Of a stretch of DNA of 64,000 bases, positions 33,417 through 43,092 are shown in pieces (position 1 is the stretch's first letter; every line of letters starts with the position of its first letter). Below the pieces are notes generated by a model, which saw only the letters and a list, made by a program, of their open reading frames with translations, was not told where the DNA came from and did not search any database. The stretch lies in NCBI GenBank assembly GCA_016786705.1, contig JAEUVV010000006.1, positions 558,001 to 622,000 of the forward strand, read 5' to 3'. The position numbers were made by a program, and so were the translations under genes. This stretch comes from Taibaiella sp. GTDB taxonomy: Bacteria > Bacteroidota > Bacteroidia > Chitinophagales > Chitinophagaceae.

Positions 33417-33550
33417 AAAGAGGGTGCCTAAAAGCTAAAATTCTTGTCACATTGAGCCTGTCGAAATGCGGCAAGAATTGAGTATCAAATTTGTCTATAT
33501 TTCGACGGAGCTCAATATGACAAATTTGTAACCTTTTAGACACCTTCTTT
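33417..33550. repeat. Composite palindromic repeat (REP/MITE-like)
   Basis: Two arms of about 50 bases (33417-33468 and 33494-33550) are inverted copies at roughly 80 percent identity by eye. Each contains a version of TTGAGC(C/T)TGTCGAAAT-type sequence. Each half can also fold alone: AATTCTTG with CAAGAATT in the left half, and CAAATTTGTC with GACAAATTTG in the right. It sits between the YqeY stop and the cvpA promoter, codes for nothing, and may also stop transcription. Related shorter sequences occur at 45095-45120 and near 32735-32752. Confidence 0.75.
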
Positions 33551-33633
33551 TTTATCCTTATTAAACAGTTAAACCTGCCTGCCGGTAGCCAGTTTAATAA
33601 AGTATTATGAAGTATCATTTACCCGGCAATCTG

Positions 33634-33641
33634 TACTTTTG
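33634..33641 (+). promoter_or_regulatory. Promoter -7 element of the CvpA gene
   Basis: TACTTTTG fits TAnnTTTG exactly but lies only 7 bases before the ATG at 33649. The transcript would begin almost at the start codon, so it would be leaderless or nearly so. Confidence 0.45.
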
Positions 33642-33648
33642 AGTTATT

Positions 33649-34185
33649 ATGGGATTAGATATTGTTTTACTGGCACTCCTTACCTGGTATGGCTTTAAAG
33701 GCTATAGGAAAGGAATTGTCCAGGTGTTATTTTCTACAATAGCCATGATAGTGGCCACCTTAGGGGCGCTTAAGCTTTCGGGTAAACTATCCGGTTATTT
33801 TTTCCAGAAAGATTCGGATATAAGCCCCTGGCTGCCGGTACTTTCTTTCATACTCGTATTTGCAGCGATCCTGTTCCTGGTATACCTGATCTCGAAAACG
33901 GTAGACTCCAGCCTGAAAAAAGTAAGGCTGGGCTGGCTCAACCGGCTGGCCGGCATGGCCTTGTATATCCTCATCATTTCATTTGTTTTTAGTACCGTGC
34001 TGTGGATCGGAGACAAAGTAAATTTAATTAAACCGGAAACGAAAGCAGCCTCCGTTACTTACCCGCTTATTGCCCCCATCGCGCCTATGGGATTCGAATT
34101 TTTCGGTACTATACTGCCTTTTGTAAAAAGTAGTTACGCGGAACTGGAAGCGCTTTTCGATAAAATAGACGGGCACCTGCCTTAA
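33649..34185 (+). CDS. CvpA family membrane protein
   Basis: A 178-residue inner-membrane protein with four hydrophobic segments (about 2-15, 25-45, 60-84 and 100-120). The CvpA pattern is visible in IVLLALLTWYGFKGYRKGIVQ at the start and LGWLNRLAGMALYILIISF in the middle. The E. coli relative is needed for colicin V production; elsewhere the function is uncertain. It ends 3 bp before the amidotransferase gene, so the two are surely co-transcribed. Confidence 0.87.
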   Translation: MGLDIVLLALLTWYGFKGYRKGIVQVLFSTIAMIVATLGALKLSGKLSGYFFQKDSDISPWLPVLSFILVFAAILFLVYLISKTVDSSLKKVRLGWLNRLAGMALYILIISFVFSTVLWIGDKVNLIKPETKAASVTYPLIAPIAPMGFEFFGTILPFVKSSYAELEALFDKIDGHLP

Positions 34186-34188
34186 AGA

Positions 34189-34764
34189 ATGACCATGTGG
34201 CTACTGATAGATAATTACGACTCTTTTTCCCATATCCTGCTGGATTACCTGCTACAGATCAATCCTGATACAATATGTATCCAGAATGATACCTTAGATA
34301 TGGAGGCCATTATTAAACTGGCGCCGGAAAGAATTATCCTTTCCCCGGGCCCTAAAGCGCCCGGCCAGGCAGGGATCACGATGGAAGTAATCAGCTATTT
34401 TTACGATAAAATCCCTATCTTGGGGGTATGCCTGGGACACCAGGCTATCGCACAGTTTTTTGGCGCCAGTGTAGGTCGGGCGCCCTATCCCTTACACGGG
34501 AAAACCAGTGAGATCGAACATTATGGCAAGGGGATTTTTAAAGGACTGGAGCATAAATTTAAGGTGATGCGGTATCACTCCCTGAGCGTGACCCGCCTGG
34601 AGCAGACGGGTATCGAGCCCTGGGCGATTGCTCTGGATGACCAAAGCCTGATGGCTTTTGGTCATGAAAAATACCCGGTTACCGGGATCCAGTTTCACCC
34701 CGAGTCCGTGCTTACTGAGCATGGCTTAGCCTTATTAAAAGCATGGGACGCGTATTTTAAATGA
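34189..34764 (+). CDS. Anthranilate/aminodeoxychorismate synthase glutamine amidotransferase
   Basis: A class I glutamine amidotransferase (TrpG/PabA type) that supplies ammonia from glutamine to chorismate. The 191 residues have LLIDNYDSFSH at the start, the nucleophile Cys81 in LGVCLGHQAIAQFFG, and His170 with Glu172 in GIQFHPESVL. There is no trp or pab partner gene nearby, so it cannot be assigned to tryptophan or folate; it may serve both. The ATG at 34189 is followed two codons later by another ATG (34195), which fits the family length better but changes little. Confidence 0.92.
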   Translation: MTMWLLIDNYDSFSHILLDYLLQINPDTICIQNDTLDMEAIIKLAPERIILSPGPKAPGQAGITMEVISYFYDKIPILGVCLGHQAIAQFFGASVGRAPYPLHGKTSEIEHYGKGIFKGLEHKFKVMRYHSLSVTRLEQTGIEPWAIALDDQSLMAFGHEKYPVTGIQFHPESVLTEHGLALLKAWDAYFK

Positions 34765-34839
34765 ATAAACTAATAAATGCATAATTTCGCGTTCGGAACT
34801 TATCCAATTAATTGATAGAATTTTGACTTTATTATAGAT

Positions 34840-36738
34840 ATGAGTGCAAGTAATTACGACGAGAGTAGTATTAAGTCCTTAGACTGGAAAGAGCATATAC
34901 GGCTGCGCCCGGGTATGTATATCGGTAAGCTGGGTGATGGTAGCAGTATGGATGACGGTATCTATATCCTCGTAAAAGAGGTGGTGGATAACTGTATCGA
35001 TGAGTATACCATGGGCTTCGGCAAGCAGGTGAATATTACCATCCAGGAAGGCACGGTAACCGTGAGAGATTACGGCCGGGGTATTCCCTTGGGAAAATTG
35101 GTGGACGTAGTAAGTAAGATCAACACCGGTGCAAAATATGACAGTAAGGCTTTCCAGAAATCAGTAGGCTTGAACGGGGTAGGTACCAAAGCCGTAAATG
35201 CCTTGAGCAGCAGCTTTATAGTAACCGCCTACAGGGACGGTAAAACCAAAACCGCTACTTTTGAGAAAGGGGAACTGATCACAGAAAGTAAGGAAACCAA
35301 AACCTCGGAAGAAAACGGAACGGAAGTAATTTTTACGCCGGACAATACGGTATTCAAAAATTACCACTTCATCAATGACTATGTTCAAAACCAGATCTGG
35401 AACTATTGCTACCTGAATGCTGGTCTGGCTATTTACCTGAACGGTAAAAAATATGTTTCCAAAAATGGGTTGCTGGACCTCCTGGAAAACAAAACCAACG
35501 CGGATGACCTGCGCTACCCGATCATTCACCTAAAGGGAGAAGATATCGAAGTTGCGATCACGCATACCGGCGCTTACGGTGAGGATATCTACTCGTTCGT
35601 GAACGGGCAGCATACTACCCAGGGTGGTACCCACCAGCAGGCGTTCAGGGAAGCCTATGTAAAGACCATAAGAGATTTCTTCAAGAAAGATTATGATGCT
35701 TCTGATATACGCCAGACGATCTGTGCCGCTATCGCGGTAAAAGTCCAGGAGCCGGTATTCGAAAGCCAGACCAAAACAAAACTGGGTTCGCTTAGTGTAG
35801 CGCCGGACGGGCCATCCATGAAAACATTCGTGCTGGACTTTATGTCTAAGGCCCTGGATGATTTCCTCCATAAGAACGCGCCGGTAGCGGAAGCCATTAA
35901 AAAGCGGATTGAGCAAAGCGAAAGGGAGCGTAAAGAGCTATCCGGCATTCGTAAAATTGCTAATGAAAGGGCCAAGAAGGCGAACTTGCATAATAAAAAG
36001 CTGCGGGACTGCCGGGTACATTTGAACGCGGAAGCCCCGGCAAAAAATAAAGAGGAATTCCAGGTGAAACAATTGGCCTCTACCATATTTATTACCGAAG
36101 GGGACTCGGCGAGCGGATCGATTACCAAAAGCAGGGATGTGGATTCCCAGGCGGTATTCAGCTTAAGGGGAAAGCCATTAAACAGCTTCGGCCTGACTAA
36201 GAAAGTAGTGTACGAAAACGAAGAGTTTAACCTGCTGCAACATGCGCTGAATATAGAAGACGGGCTGGATGGATTGCGCTATAATAATATCGTGATCGCA
36301 ACCGATGCCGATGTGGATGGAATGCACATCCGTCTATTGATCATGACCTTCTTTTTGCAGTTCTTCCCGGACATTGTACGTAACGGGCATGTTTATATCC
36401 TGGAAACGCCATTATTCCGGGTAAGGAATAAAAAAGAAACGATTTATTGTTATTCCGAAGCAGAAAAACTGAAAGCAATAGAAAAACTGGGAGGTAAACC
36501 GGAAATTACAAGATTTAAAGGGTTAGGGGAGATTTCTCCGGAAGAATTCGGTAAATTTATAGGTGAAGACATGAAAAAGGACCCGGTACTTATTAGTAAA
36601 GATGCGCCGATCCAGAAGCTATTAGAATATTATATGGGGACCAATACCCCTGCCCGTCAAAAGTTCATCATCGAAAACCTCGTGGTGGAAAAAGATGATG
36701 CGATGGAACTTAAAGAAGCTTTGGTCGAAGCGGGCTAA
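34840..36738 (+). CDS. parE: DNA topoisomerase IV subunit B
   Basis: The ATPase subunit of topoisomerase IV, which separates linked daughter chromosomes. The 632 residues have the GHKL ATPase ([15 protein letters not shown] near 47, [17 protein letters not shown] near 76, [15 protein letters not shown] near 110), the transducer domain, and the TOPRIM part with TEGDSASGS near 417-425 and [14 protein letters not shown] near 487-500. The C-terminal part is the short type used by ParE rather than by E. coli GyrB. The parC gene is not next to it; a small secreted protein follows. Confidence 0.93.
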   Translation: MSASNYDESSIKSLDWKEHIRLRPGMYIGKLGDGSSMDDGIYILVKEVVDNCIDEYTMGFGKQVNITIQEGTVTVRDYGRGIPLGKLVDVVSKINTGAKYDSKAFQKSVGLNGVGTKAVNALSSSFIVTAYRDGKTKTATFEKGELITESKETKTSEENGTEVIFTPDNTVFKNYHFINDYVQNQIWNYCYLNAGLAIYLNGKKYVSKNGLLDLLENKTNADDLRYPIIHLKGEDIEVAITHTGAYGEDIYSFVNGQHTTQGGTHQQAFREAYVKTIRDFFKKDYDASDIRQTICAAIAVKVQEPVFESQTKTKLGSLSVAPDGPSMKTFVLDFMSKALDDFLHKNAPVAEAIKKRIEQSERERKELSGIRKIANERAKKANLHNKKLRDCRVHLNAEAPAKNKEEFQVKQLASTIFITEGDSASGSITKSRDVDSQAVFSLRGKPLNSFGLTKKVVYENEEFNLLQHALNIEDGLDGLRYNNIVIATDADVDGMHIRLLIMTFFLQFFPDIVRNGHVYILETPLFRVRNKKETIYCYSEAEKLKAIEKLGGKPEITRFKGLGEISPEEFGKFIGEDMKKDPVLISKDAPIQKLLEYYMGTNTPARQKFIIENLVVEKDDAMELKEALVEAG

Positions 36739-36781
36739 TAAAGATGAAGTAAAGATTTAACCCTTTTTAATTAAAATCAAT

Positions 36782-37282
36782 ATGAAAATGAACTACAATT
36801 TGATGAAAAAAATGTTATTCACCGGTTTACTCCTGTTTGTTACCCACTTCCTCTATGCACAACCGCAGGCAAGTGAGCAAAATGTGCCGGTAGAAAACTT
36901 TTCGGGGGACCTTTTTGATGGAATAAGTGGCATAATGGTGTATAGCCTCTATCAGAATAATAACTACCTGATGGATCTTTATACTTCGAAAAATATGAGT
37001 AAGGATAGTGCATTTGATATGTCTTTACATCAACTGAAAGCGGCCGAATATGTACTCCATTTAGTCAATACACAAATCCTTGAGAGTAATAACTCAAGCA
37101 GTATGAAAAAAGTGGATGTGAGGTATCTAAGGGATTTAAAGGCTGCGCTGATCGTGATTTCGGGGCAGGCAAGAAGCCTGAAAGAGTACATTGAAAGTGG
37201 TGATGCTGCCGCATTCAAGAAATTTAACCTGAACAGGTCCTCTGCCAAAAGAATGGTGAATATTGTAATGAAGAAAGAGTAA
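36782..37282 (+). CDS. Small secreted protein of unknown function
   Basis: A 166-residue hypothetical protein. Residues 1-26 form a signal peptide (core LLLFVTHFLYA, cut before Gln27, giving QPQASEQNV). The mature part looks mainly helical, with SLHQLKAAEYVLHLVNTQIL, VRYLRDLKAALIVISGQARSLKEYI and a basic tail NLNRSSAKRMVNIVMKKE. No cysteine, lipobox or sorting domain is present, so it should be a soluble periplasmic helical bundle. It lies 43 bp after parE and ends at a complex terminator. No family was recognised. Confidence 0.75.
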   Translation: MKMNYNLMKKMLFTGLLLFVTHFLYAQPQASEQNVPVENFSGDLFDGISGIMVYSLYQNNNYLMDLYTSKNMSKDSAFDMSLHQLKAAEYVLHLVNTQILESNNSSSMKKVDVRYLRDLKAALIVISGQARSLKEYIESGDAAAFKKFNLNRSSAKRMVNIVMKKE

Positions 37283-37306
37283 GCAGTAGCAGTAAAAAAA
37301 TATTTC

Positions 37307-37369
37307 AGGCTTCCGTCCTTATCACAGCTCCGGGTAGATCGAGATGTGGCAGAACGGAAGCCTTTTTTG
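37307..37369 (+). terminator. Branched terminator
   Basis: An outer 10-bp stem AGGCTTCCGT/ACGGAAGCCT (37307-37316 with 37354-37363) encloses a second hairpin (CACAGCTC 37323-37330 with GAGATGTG 37341-37348, one mismatch). TTTTTTG and more T residues follow. It also lies just past the stop of nadB on the other strand. Confidence 0.72.
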
Positions 37370-37377
37370 TCTCTTTT

Positions 37378-38976
37378 TTACAGGACTATATCCTGTAGAA
37401 TATCGCTTTTAGAAGGATAGTCTGTTGTGTAATGTAAACCCCGGCTTTCTTTGCGGAACTGCGCACTCTTCACGATCAGGTAGCCTACAGTGATGAGGTT
37501 CCTTAACTCGCAAAGTTGTGGGGAAAGAATAGAAGCATCATACAATTGCTCTGTTTCTTCGTGCAGCAGGTCCAGCCGGCGCATGGCTCTTGCCAGCCGC
37601 ACATCATTCCGGACAATACCTACATAATCACTCATGGTCGCTTCCAGCTCTTTCCTGCTTTGTGTGATCAGGATCATTTCCCTTGGAGCGGTAGTTCCTT
37701 CCGCATTCCAGTCCGGGATGCCGGCCTGGTAAGGAGCATGATCAAATAACTCAGCGGCCCTGCCGGCGCAGCGATTCCCAAATACGGCTGCTTCCAGCAG
37801 CGAGTTGCTGGCTAAGCGGTTGGCGCCATGCAAGCCGGTGCTGCTACACTCACCACAGGCAAACAGGTTATTGATGGAGGTTTCGCCATCCAGGTTCACT
37901 TTTATGCCGCCACAGGTATAATGTGCCGCCGGCGCTACCGGTATGAGCTGTGTAAACACATCAATGCCTACACTTTTGCATTTTTCATAAATATTGGGGA
38001 AGTGATGGAGGAACTTTTCCCGGTCCATATGCCGGCAATCGAGGTATACATTGGGCGTACCCGATATCTTCATTTCATTATCTATGGCACGGGCTACGAT
38101 GTCGCGAGGCGCCAGGTCTTTACGCGCATCATATTTTTCCATGAACGGTATCCCTTTCGCATCACATAAGATGCCGCCATCGCCGCGCACCGCTTCTGTG
38201 ATCAGGAAAGAAGGGCTCACGCCGGGTTCATATAAAGCTGTGGGATGAAACTGGATAAACTCCATGTTTTCAATCCTTCCTTTGGCCCGGTACACCATCG
38301 CGATACCATCGCCGGTAGCTATGACAGGATTTGTCGTACTCCGGTATACCTGTCCGGCCCCGCCGGTAGCGAGTAAGGTGATTTTTGACAAAATGGTTTC
38401 CATCTTGTTTGTTTCCATATTAAGCGCGTATACGCCAAAGCATTGAATGTCTTGGGTAGACTTGGTCACTAACCTGCCCAGGTGATGCTGGGTGATGATG
38501 TCTACCACAAAATACTCTTTGTGAAAATGGATATTGGGGATTGATCTTGCTTTTTCCAGTAAAGCTCTTTCTATTTCCCAACCGGTAATATCTTTATAAT
38601 GCAGGATCCTGAATTCGGAGTGGCCCCCTTCTTTGCCCCGGGCATAATCGCCGGAATCTTCTTTGTCAAAATTGGTGCCCCATTCAATCATTTCCTGTAC
38701 GGCAGCCGGTCCTTCTTTGATCACCACGTTTACTGCCGCCGGGTCGCAAAGGCCATCGCCGGCAATTATAGTATCGGCAATGTGCTTTTCAAAAGTATCG
38801 CCTTCCGCATTAACTACGGCGATACCGCCCTGTGCGTATTTAGTATTGGTTTCATTCTCTACCTGGGCTTTAGTCAGTATGGTAATAGTAGCGTCGGGAA
38901 ACCGTTGCGCTGTTTTTACGGCAAAGGTCAGGCCTGCGATACCGCTACCTACCACTAAGAAGTCTGTTTTCATCAA
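37378..38976 (-). CDS. nadB: L-aspartate oxidase
   Basis: The first enzyme of de novo NAD synthesis, oxidising aspartate to iminoaspartate with FAD. The 532 residues start MMKTDFLVVGSGIAGLTFAV with the dinucleotide loop. They also show YAQGGIAVV near 48, the active-site region FHPTALYEPG with EAVRGDGGIL (about 240-270), YTCGGIKVNLDG near 355 and GECSSTGLHGANRLASNSLLEA near 375, all diagnostic for NadB as against succinate dehydrogenase. The partner gene nadA lies alone at 56264, so the two pathway genes are not in one operon. Confidence 0.95.
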   Translation of the reverse strand: MMKTDFLVVGSGIAGLTFAVKTAQRFPDATITILTKAQVENETNTKYAQGGIAVVNAEGDTFEKHIADTIIAGDGLCDPAAVNVVIKEGPAAVQEMIEWGTNFDKEDSGDYARGKEGGHSEFRILHYKDITGWEIERALLEKARSIPNIHFHKEYFVVDIITQHHLGRLVTKSTQDIQCFGVYALNMETNKMETILSKITLLATGGAGQVYRSTTNPVIATGDGIAMVYRAKGRIENMEFIQFHPTALYEPGVSPSFLITEAVRGDGGILCDAKGIPFMEKYDARKDLAPRDIVARAIDNEMKISGTPNVYLDCRHMDREKFLHHFPNIYEKCKSVGIDVFTQLIPVAPAAHYTCGGIKVNLDGETSINNLFACGECSSTGLHGANRLASNSLLEAAVFGNRCAGRAAELFDHAPYQAGIPDWNAEGTTAPREMILITQSRKELEATMSDYVGIVRNDVRLARAMRRLDLLHEETEQLYDASILSPQLCELRNLITVGYLIVKSAQFRKESRGLHYTTDYPSKSDILQDIVL

Positions 38977-39254
38977 TATACCGGATTATTAAGGCTAAAT
39001 TAAGGCTTCTATTGTTAGCAGCAAGTAAATAATTGGAGCCTGGCACGAGGAGGATCATAAACCAATACAACTGCGGTTAATCGCGGTAATTGCTAAATGT
39101 TTAAGGCGGTAAAAAGAGCTATTGCGATGACTGAAATCCTGTTGATTAATGCACTCTTCACCAGAGCATATTTAAAGTACCTTCGTCAAATAAGAAGGTA
39201 GCTTGCAATGGAAGAGTAAATGTACTGGATATTTAATTTTTCTTACACACGCTT
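38977..39254. other. Non-coding gap
   Basis: This gap between nadB and the oligopeptidase terminator shows no ORF and no RNA gene. A near-consensus -7 box for nadB (TAATTTAG on the minus strand, near 39000) and a small 7-bp hairpin at 39178-39200 are the only structures seen. Confidence 0.5.
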
Positions 39255-39306
39255 AAAAGACATTGGAGCACCGGATTTTTAGAAATCCAATGCTCCAATG
39301 TCTTTT
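39255..39306 (-). terminator. Terminator of the prolyl oligopeptidase gene
   Basis: A perfect 16-bp stem (39255-39270 with 39291-39306) encloses a second 6-bp hairpin GGATTT/AAATCC. On the minus strand it ends in TTTT. It lies 38 bp past the stop of the gene. Confidence 0.75.
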
Positions 39307-39344
39307 ATAAATGCCCGTTGAAAACCGGGCAATGGTGTTTATGC

Positions 39345-41492
39345 TTAAAACTTCACTTGTTTAATGCCCATGTTCCAAAGTGTAAAGGCCCAGATATCGG
39401 CGGCTTCTTCGATCACCTTAGACGTTGGTTTACCCGCGCCGTGGCCCGCTTTTACATCAATGCGGATCAATGTCGGTTTATCACAGGATTGTTTTTCCTG
39501 CAACTCGGCGGCAAACTTAAAGGAGTGTGCGGGAACCACACGGTCGTCATGATCGGCTGTGGTGATCATGGTTGCCGGGTAGCAGGTGCCTTGCTTTACA
39601 TTATGCAAAGGAGAGTATTTGATCAGGTATTTAAAATCTTCTTCTTTATCGCTGGAACCGTATTCAACTACCCAGCCCCAGCCTACAGTAAATTTATGGT
39701 AACGCAGCATGTCTAAAACGCCTACCTGCGGAATCGCTACGGCATACAAGTCCGGGCGCTGGGTTAAACAGGCGCCAACCAGTAAACCACCATTGGAGCC
39801 GCCACGGATGGCCAGCTTGGCCGGGCTTGTATATTTTTCTTTGATCAGGTACTCGGCCCCGGCAATAAAATCGTCAAATACGTTTTGCTTACTGCTTAAC
39901 ATACCGCCTTTGTGCCAGGCTTCGCCATATTCACCACCGCCTCTCAGGTTAGCGATACAATAAACACCGCCGGCCTCCAGGAACGGGATCAGGCTCATGC
40001 TGAAGGAAGGGGTAAGGTTGATATTAAACCCGCCATAGGCATAGAGCATAGTAGGATTGGTACCATCCATTTTCAATCCTTTTTTATAGGTAATGAACAT
40101 GGGTACCTTTGTACCGTCTTTAGAGGTGTAGAATACCTGTTTGCTTTCGTATAATTCAGGATCGAATTTTGCGCTGGACTTACGGTATAAGGTAGAGTTT
40201 CCGCTTTGGATATCATATTTGTAAATCGTAGGTGGGTTCACGATATTGGTAAAAGTGTAATAGAACTCTTTATCTTCTTTATAAGCACCAAACCCGCTGG
40301 CGGTACCCACTCCCGGTAATTTGATATTACGCTCCAGCTTTCCATTGTAATCATATTGAGCTACTAATGTAGTAACATCTTTCAGGTAATGTGCAAAAAG
40401 CTTACCACCTCCGGTTGATACGCCGTCCAGCTTTTCTTTTTGTTCCGGGATTAAAGTCTTCCAGTTTGCCGCTGCCGGTTTTTTGGGATCTACCAGTACC
40501 ACGCGATAGTTAGGCGCATTATTGTTGGTCGTAATGATCAGTTTGTCGCCTATATTATCGACAACATCCGCATTGGTCTTAAAACCTTCCACAACAGTGA
40601 TAAAAGGGCTGTTATCGCCGGCTTTCAGATCTCTTACTTTGATCTCGCTGCCATCTGTACCTTCAGAGATCCCTAAGACCAGGAAACGCTCATCTTCGGT
40701 AAGGCTCGCGCCTACATACCGTAGCGGGTGTTCTTTGTCTTCATAGACCAGTATATCCTGGCTTTGATCGGTACCTATCTTATGAAAGAATACTTTTTGG
40801 TATTCCGTTTTTGCGGAGTATTTCGTGGCTTCATCTTTCGGTTTGGAATAACCGCTGTAATAAAAACCTTCTTCCCCTTTCCAGGAGATGCCTGTGAATT
40901 TTACATGTTCCAGTTTATCGCTTAAAAGTTTTTTACCCGAAACATCCATCACGAATACTTCCTGCCAGTCACTTCCTGAAGCGGATACCGCGTAAGCAAA
41001 ATACTTTTGTTTTTTGGAAAATGAAGTAGCCTGCAGGGCTACAGTGCCGTCTGCTGACAGTTTATTAGGGTCTAACAGTACCTCCGGAGTGCCATTGATG
41101 CCATCCTGGATGTATAATACAGATTGGTTTTGTAAACCATTATTTTTATAGAAGGTATAATATTTACCACTTTTAAAAGGCGCAGAGAATTTTTCGTAAT
41201 TCCATAAAGTCGTTAAGCGGTCAATGATAGATTGACGGTAAGGGATCTTATTCAGGTAGTTGCCGGTAAACGCAGATTGCTTTCTTACCCAGGCTTCCGT
41301 TTGCGCAGAAGTGTCATTTTCCAGCCAACGGTAGGGGTCTGAAATGTTAGTCCCGAAATAATTATCCTCCTGGTTTACCTTTTCGGTTTTGGGATAATTG
41401 AGTTTTTCGGCTTTAAGATTGTTGAGTTGCTGTGCATCTGCCGTGCCGGCCATAGTTACTGCGATTGCTAGTGATAAATAAAAACACTTCAT
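39345..41492 (-). CDS. Prolyl oligopeptidase (S9A)
   Basis: A serine peptidase that cuts short peptides after proline. The product is 715 residues from the start at 41492. It has a signal peptide (MKCFYLSLAIAVTMAGTADAQ), so it acts in the periplasm. A seven-bladed propeller (about 60-430) is followed by the catalytic domain with Ser566 in RGGSNGGLLVGA, Asp in TTADHDDRVVP and His in VKAGHGAGKP. The frame runs seven codons further up, but a -7 box (41515-41522) covers that point and the signal peptide begins at 41492. A strong hairpin follows. Confidence 0.94.
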   Translation of the reverse strand: MKCFYLSLAIAVTMAGTADAQQLNNLKAEKLNYPKTEKVNQEDNYFGTNISDPYRWLENDTSAQTEAWVRKQSAFTGNYLNKIPYRQSIIDRLTTLWNYEKFSAPFKSGKYYTFYKNNGLQNQSVLYIQDGINGTPEVLLDPNKLSADGTVALQATSFSKKQKYFAYAVSASGSDWQEVFVMDVSGKKLLSDKLEHVKFTGISWKGEEGFYYSGYSKPKDEATKYSAKTEYQKVFFHKIGTDQSQDILVYEDKEHPLRYVGASLTEDERFLVLGISEGTDGSEIKVRDLKAGDNSPFITVVEGFKTNADVVDNIGDKLIITTNNNAPNYRVVLVDPKKPAAANWKTLIPEQKEKLDGVSTGGGKLFAHYLKDVTTLVAQYDYNGKLERNIKLPGVGTASGFGAYKEDKEFYYTFTNIVNPPTIYKYDIQSGNSTLYRKSSAKFDPELYESKQVFYTSKDGTKVPMFITYKKGLKMDGTNPTMLYAYGGFNINLTPSFSMSLIPFLEAGGVYCIANLRGGGEYGEAWHKGGMLSSKQNVFDDFIAGAEYLIKEKYTSPAKLAIRGGSNGGLLVGACLTQRPDLYAVAIPQVGVLDMLRYHKFTVGWGWVVEYGSSDKEEDFKYLIKYSPLHNVKQGTCYPATMITTADHDDRVVPAHSFKFAAELQEKQSCDKPTLIRIDVKAGHGAGKPTSKVIEEAADIWAFTLWNMGIKQVKF

Positions 41493-41514
41493 TCTATATA
41501 AAAATTGAATCATT

Positions 41515-41522
41515 CAAAAATA
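41515..41522 (-). promoter_or_regulatory. Promoter -7 element of the prolyl oligopeptidase gene
   Basis: TATTTTTG on the minus strand fits TAnnTTTG. The leader to the ATG at 41492 would be about 16 bases. Confidence 0.5.
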
Positions 41523-41615
41523 AACAATTCGGGTCAATAAAGGGTTAAAATAATGCCTGGTTCCTTTTTGAAAAGATAAATGCTTACTTTAGTTATTCAA
41601 TAAAATGAGACATAT

Positions 41616-43016
41616 ATGAAGATAAGCTTTCACGGGGCTGCGCGGGCGGTTACAGGGTCCAAGCATTTGATTACCCTGGAAAACGGCAAAAAATTATTGC
41701 TGGACTGCGGTATGTTCCAGGGCATGGGGGCAGAAACCCTGCAGCTGAATACCAATTTCGGTTTCAGGCCTAAGGATATTGATTACATGATCCTGTCACA
41801 CGCCCACATCGACCATGTAGGCCTGGTTCCTAAATTTGTGATGGAGGGCTTCAGCGGTACTATTTTCTGTACCGATGCTTCTAAAGCATTGGCAGAGATA
41901 CTGCTGGCCGACTCCGGAAGGATCCAGGAGTCGGAAGCCGCGTTTATCAATAAAAGGAGAAGAAAGCAGGGAAGGGAACTCGTTGTGCCACTGTATGTAG
42001 AAGACGATGTAGCACCGGCCGTCCAGAGGATGAAAGTAGTGCCGCTGGGAGAATGGTACCGGATTGATGAAAATATCAGGGCGATGCATACTGAAGCCGG
42101 CCACATCATCGGCAGTACCTGCATCCATCTTGAAATACTTGAAAATGGTAAGCTTACAAGAATAACTTTCAGTGGAGATGTAGGCAGGTATGATGACGCG
42201 ATCCTGAATGCGCCGGCCGTATTCCCGCAGGCGGACATTATACTTATGGAAAGTACTTACGGCAACCGCGAGCACAATAAGGCACAGCCTTACCTGGAGC
42301 GCTTCCTGAATGCCATTGTCGAAACCTGTCTTGTTAAAAAGGGAAAACTGATCATTCCTTCTTTCAGTGTGGGCAGGACCCAGGAACTCCTTTATGCGTT
42401 GAATACCCTGTTTTTGCAAAAACGTTTACCACCGATACCGTACTACGTGGACAGCCCGCTTTCTGTAGAAGCTACAGAGATGACCAAGCGTTTCCCAAAG
42501 CTATTTAACCCGGCGGTACAGGATGTGCTGGAGCATGATGATGATCCTTTCGGGTTCCCGGGCCTGAAGATGATCAAAGATGCCGATGCCTCAAAAGCGT
42601 TAAACTTCAGGAATGAACCGATGGTAATTATCTCTTCTTCCGGTATGGCCGAAGCGGGAAGGGTAAAGCATCATATCTCCAATAATGTAGAGAATAGCCG
42701 GAACACGATCCTGATCGTAGGCTACTGTGAGCCTAATTCTTTGGGCGGTAAATTGAAAAGCGGTCATAAGGAAGTGAAAATATTCGGGGAAGAGCACCAG
42801 GTAAACGCTTCGGTAAAAGTGATCGAAAGCATGAGCGCTCATGGAGACTATCATGACCTTTTGCGCTGGCTGGAATGCCAGGACCCCGGCCAGGTAAAGC
42901 ATTTCTTCCTGGTACACGGGGAGTATGAGGCACAGGTATCGATGCGGGAAAAGCTCCTGAATGCAGGGTTTAGCCATGTCAGCATCCCGGAAATGCATGA
43001 AAGCTTTGAGCTGTAA
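41616..43016 (+). CDS. Beta-CASP metallo-beta-lactamase RNase
   Basis: A 466-residue cytoplasmic nuclease of the beta-CASP group (related to CPSF73 and RNase J-like enzymes), expected to process or degrade RNA. The metal motif HAHIDH (62-67) is in LSHAHIDHVGLVPK. Other landmarks are EAGHIIGSTCIHLE near 165, FSGDVGRYD near 187, MESTYGNREH near 210, PSFSVGRTQELLYAL near 248 and the C-terminal SSSGMAEAGRVKHH and SAHGDYHDLLRWL. A near -7 box TACTTTAG lies about 30 bases upstream. The gene stands alone. Confidence 0.92.
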   Translation: MKISFHGAARAVTGSKHLITLENGKKLLLDCGMFQGMGAETLQLNTNFGFRPKDIDYMILSHAHIDHVGLVPKFVMEGFSGTIFCTDASKALAEILLADSGRIQESEAAFINKRRRKQGRELVVPLYVEDDVAPAVQRMKVVPLGEWYRIDENIRAMHTEAGHIIGSTCIHLEILENGKLTRITFSGDVGRYDDAILNAPAVFPQADIILMESTYGNREHNKAQPYLERFLNAIVETCLVKKGKLIIPSFSVGRTQELLYALNTLFLQKRLPPIPYYVDSPLSVEATEMTKRFPKLFNPAVQDVLEHDDDPFGFPGLKMIKDADASKALNFRNEPMVIISSSGMAEAGRVKHHISNNVENSRNTILIVGYCEPNSLGGKLKSGHKEVKIFGEEHQVNASVKVIESMSAHGDYHDLLRWLECQDPGQVKHFFLVHGEYEAQVSMREKLLNAGFSHVSIPEMHESFEL

Positions 43017-43092
43017 AAAAACATAAGGCGCCGATTCGATAAGAATATCCGTCGGCGCTCCTGTATGTGATGTATAGAAAAATTTGAGGCTA

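Noticed and set aside
43027..43060. Terminator between the beta-CASP nuclease and DUF1275 genes
   Set aside because: There is only a 7-bp stem GCGCCGA/TCGGCGC with a long loop and no T-run, too weak to call.
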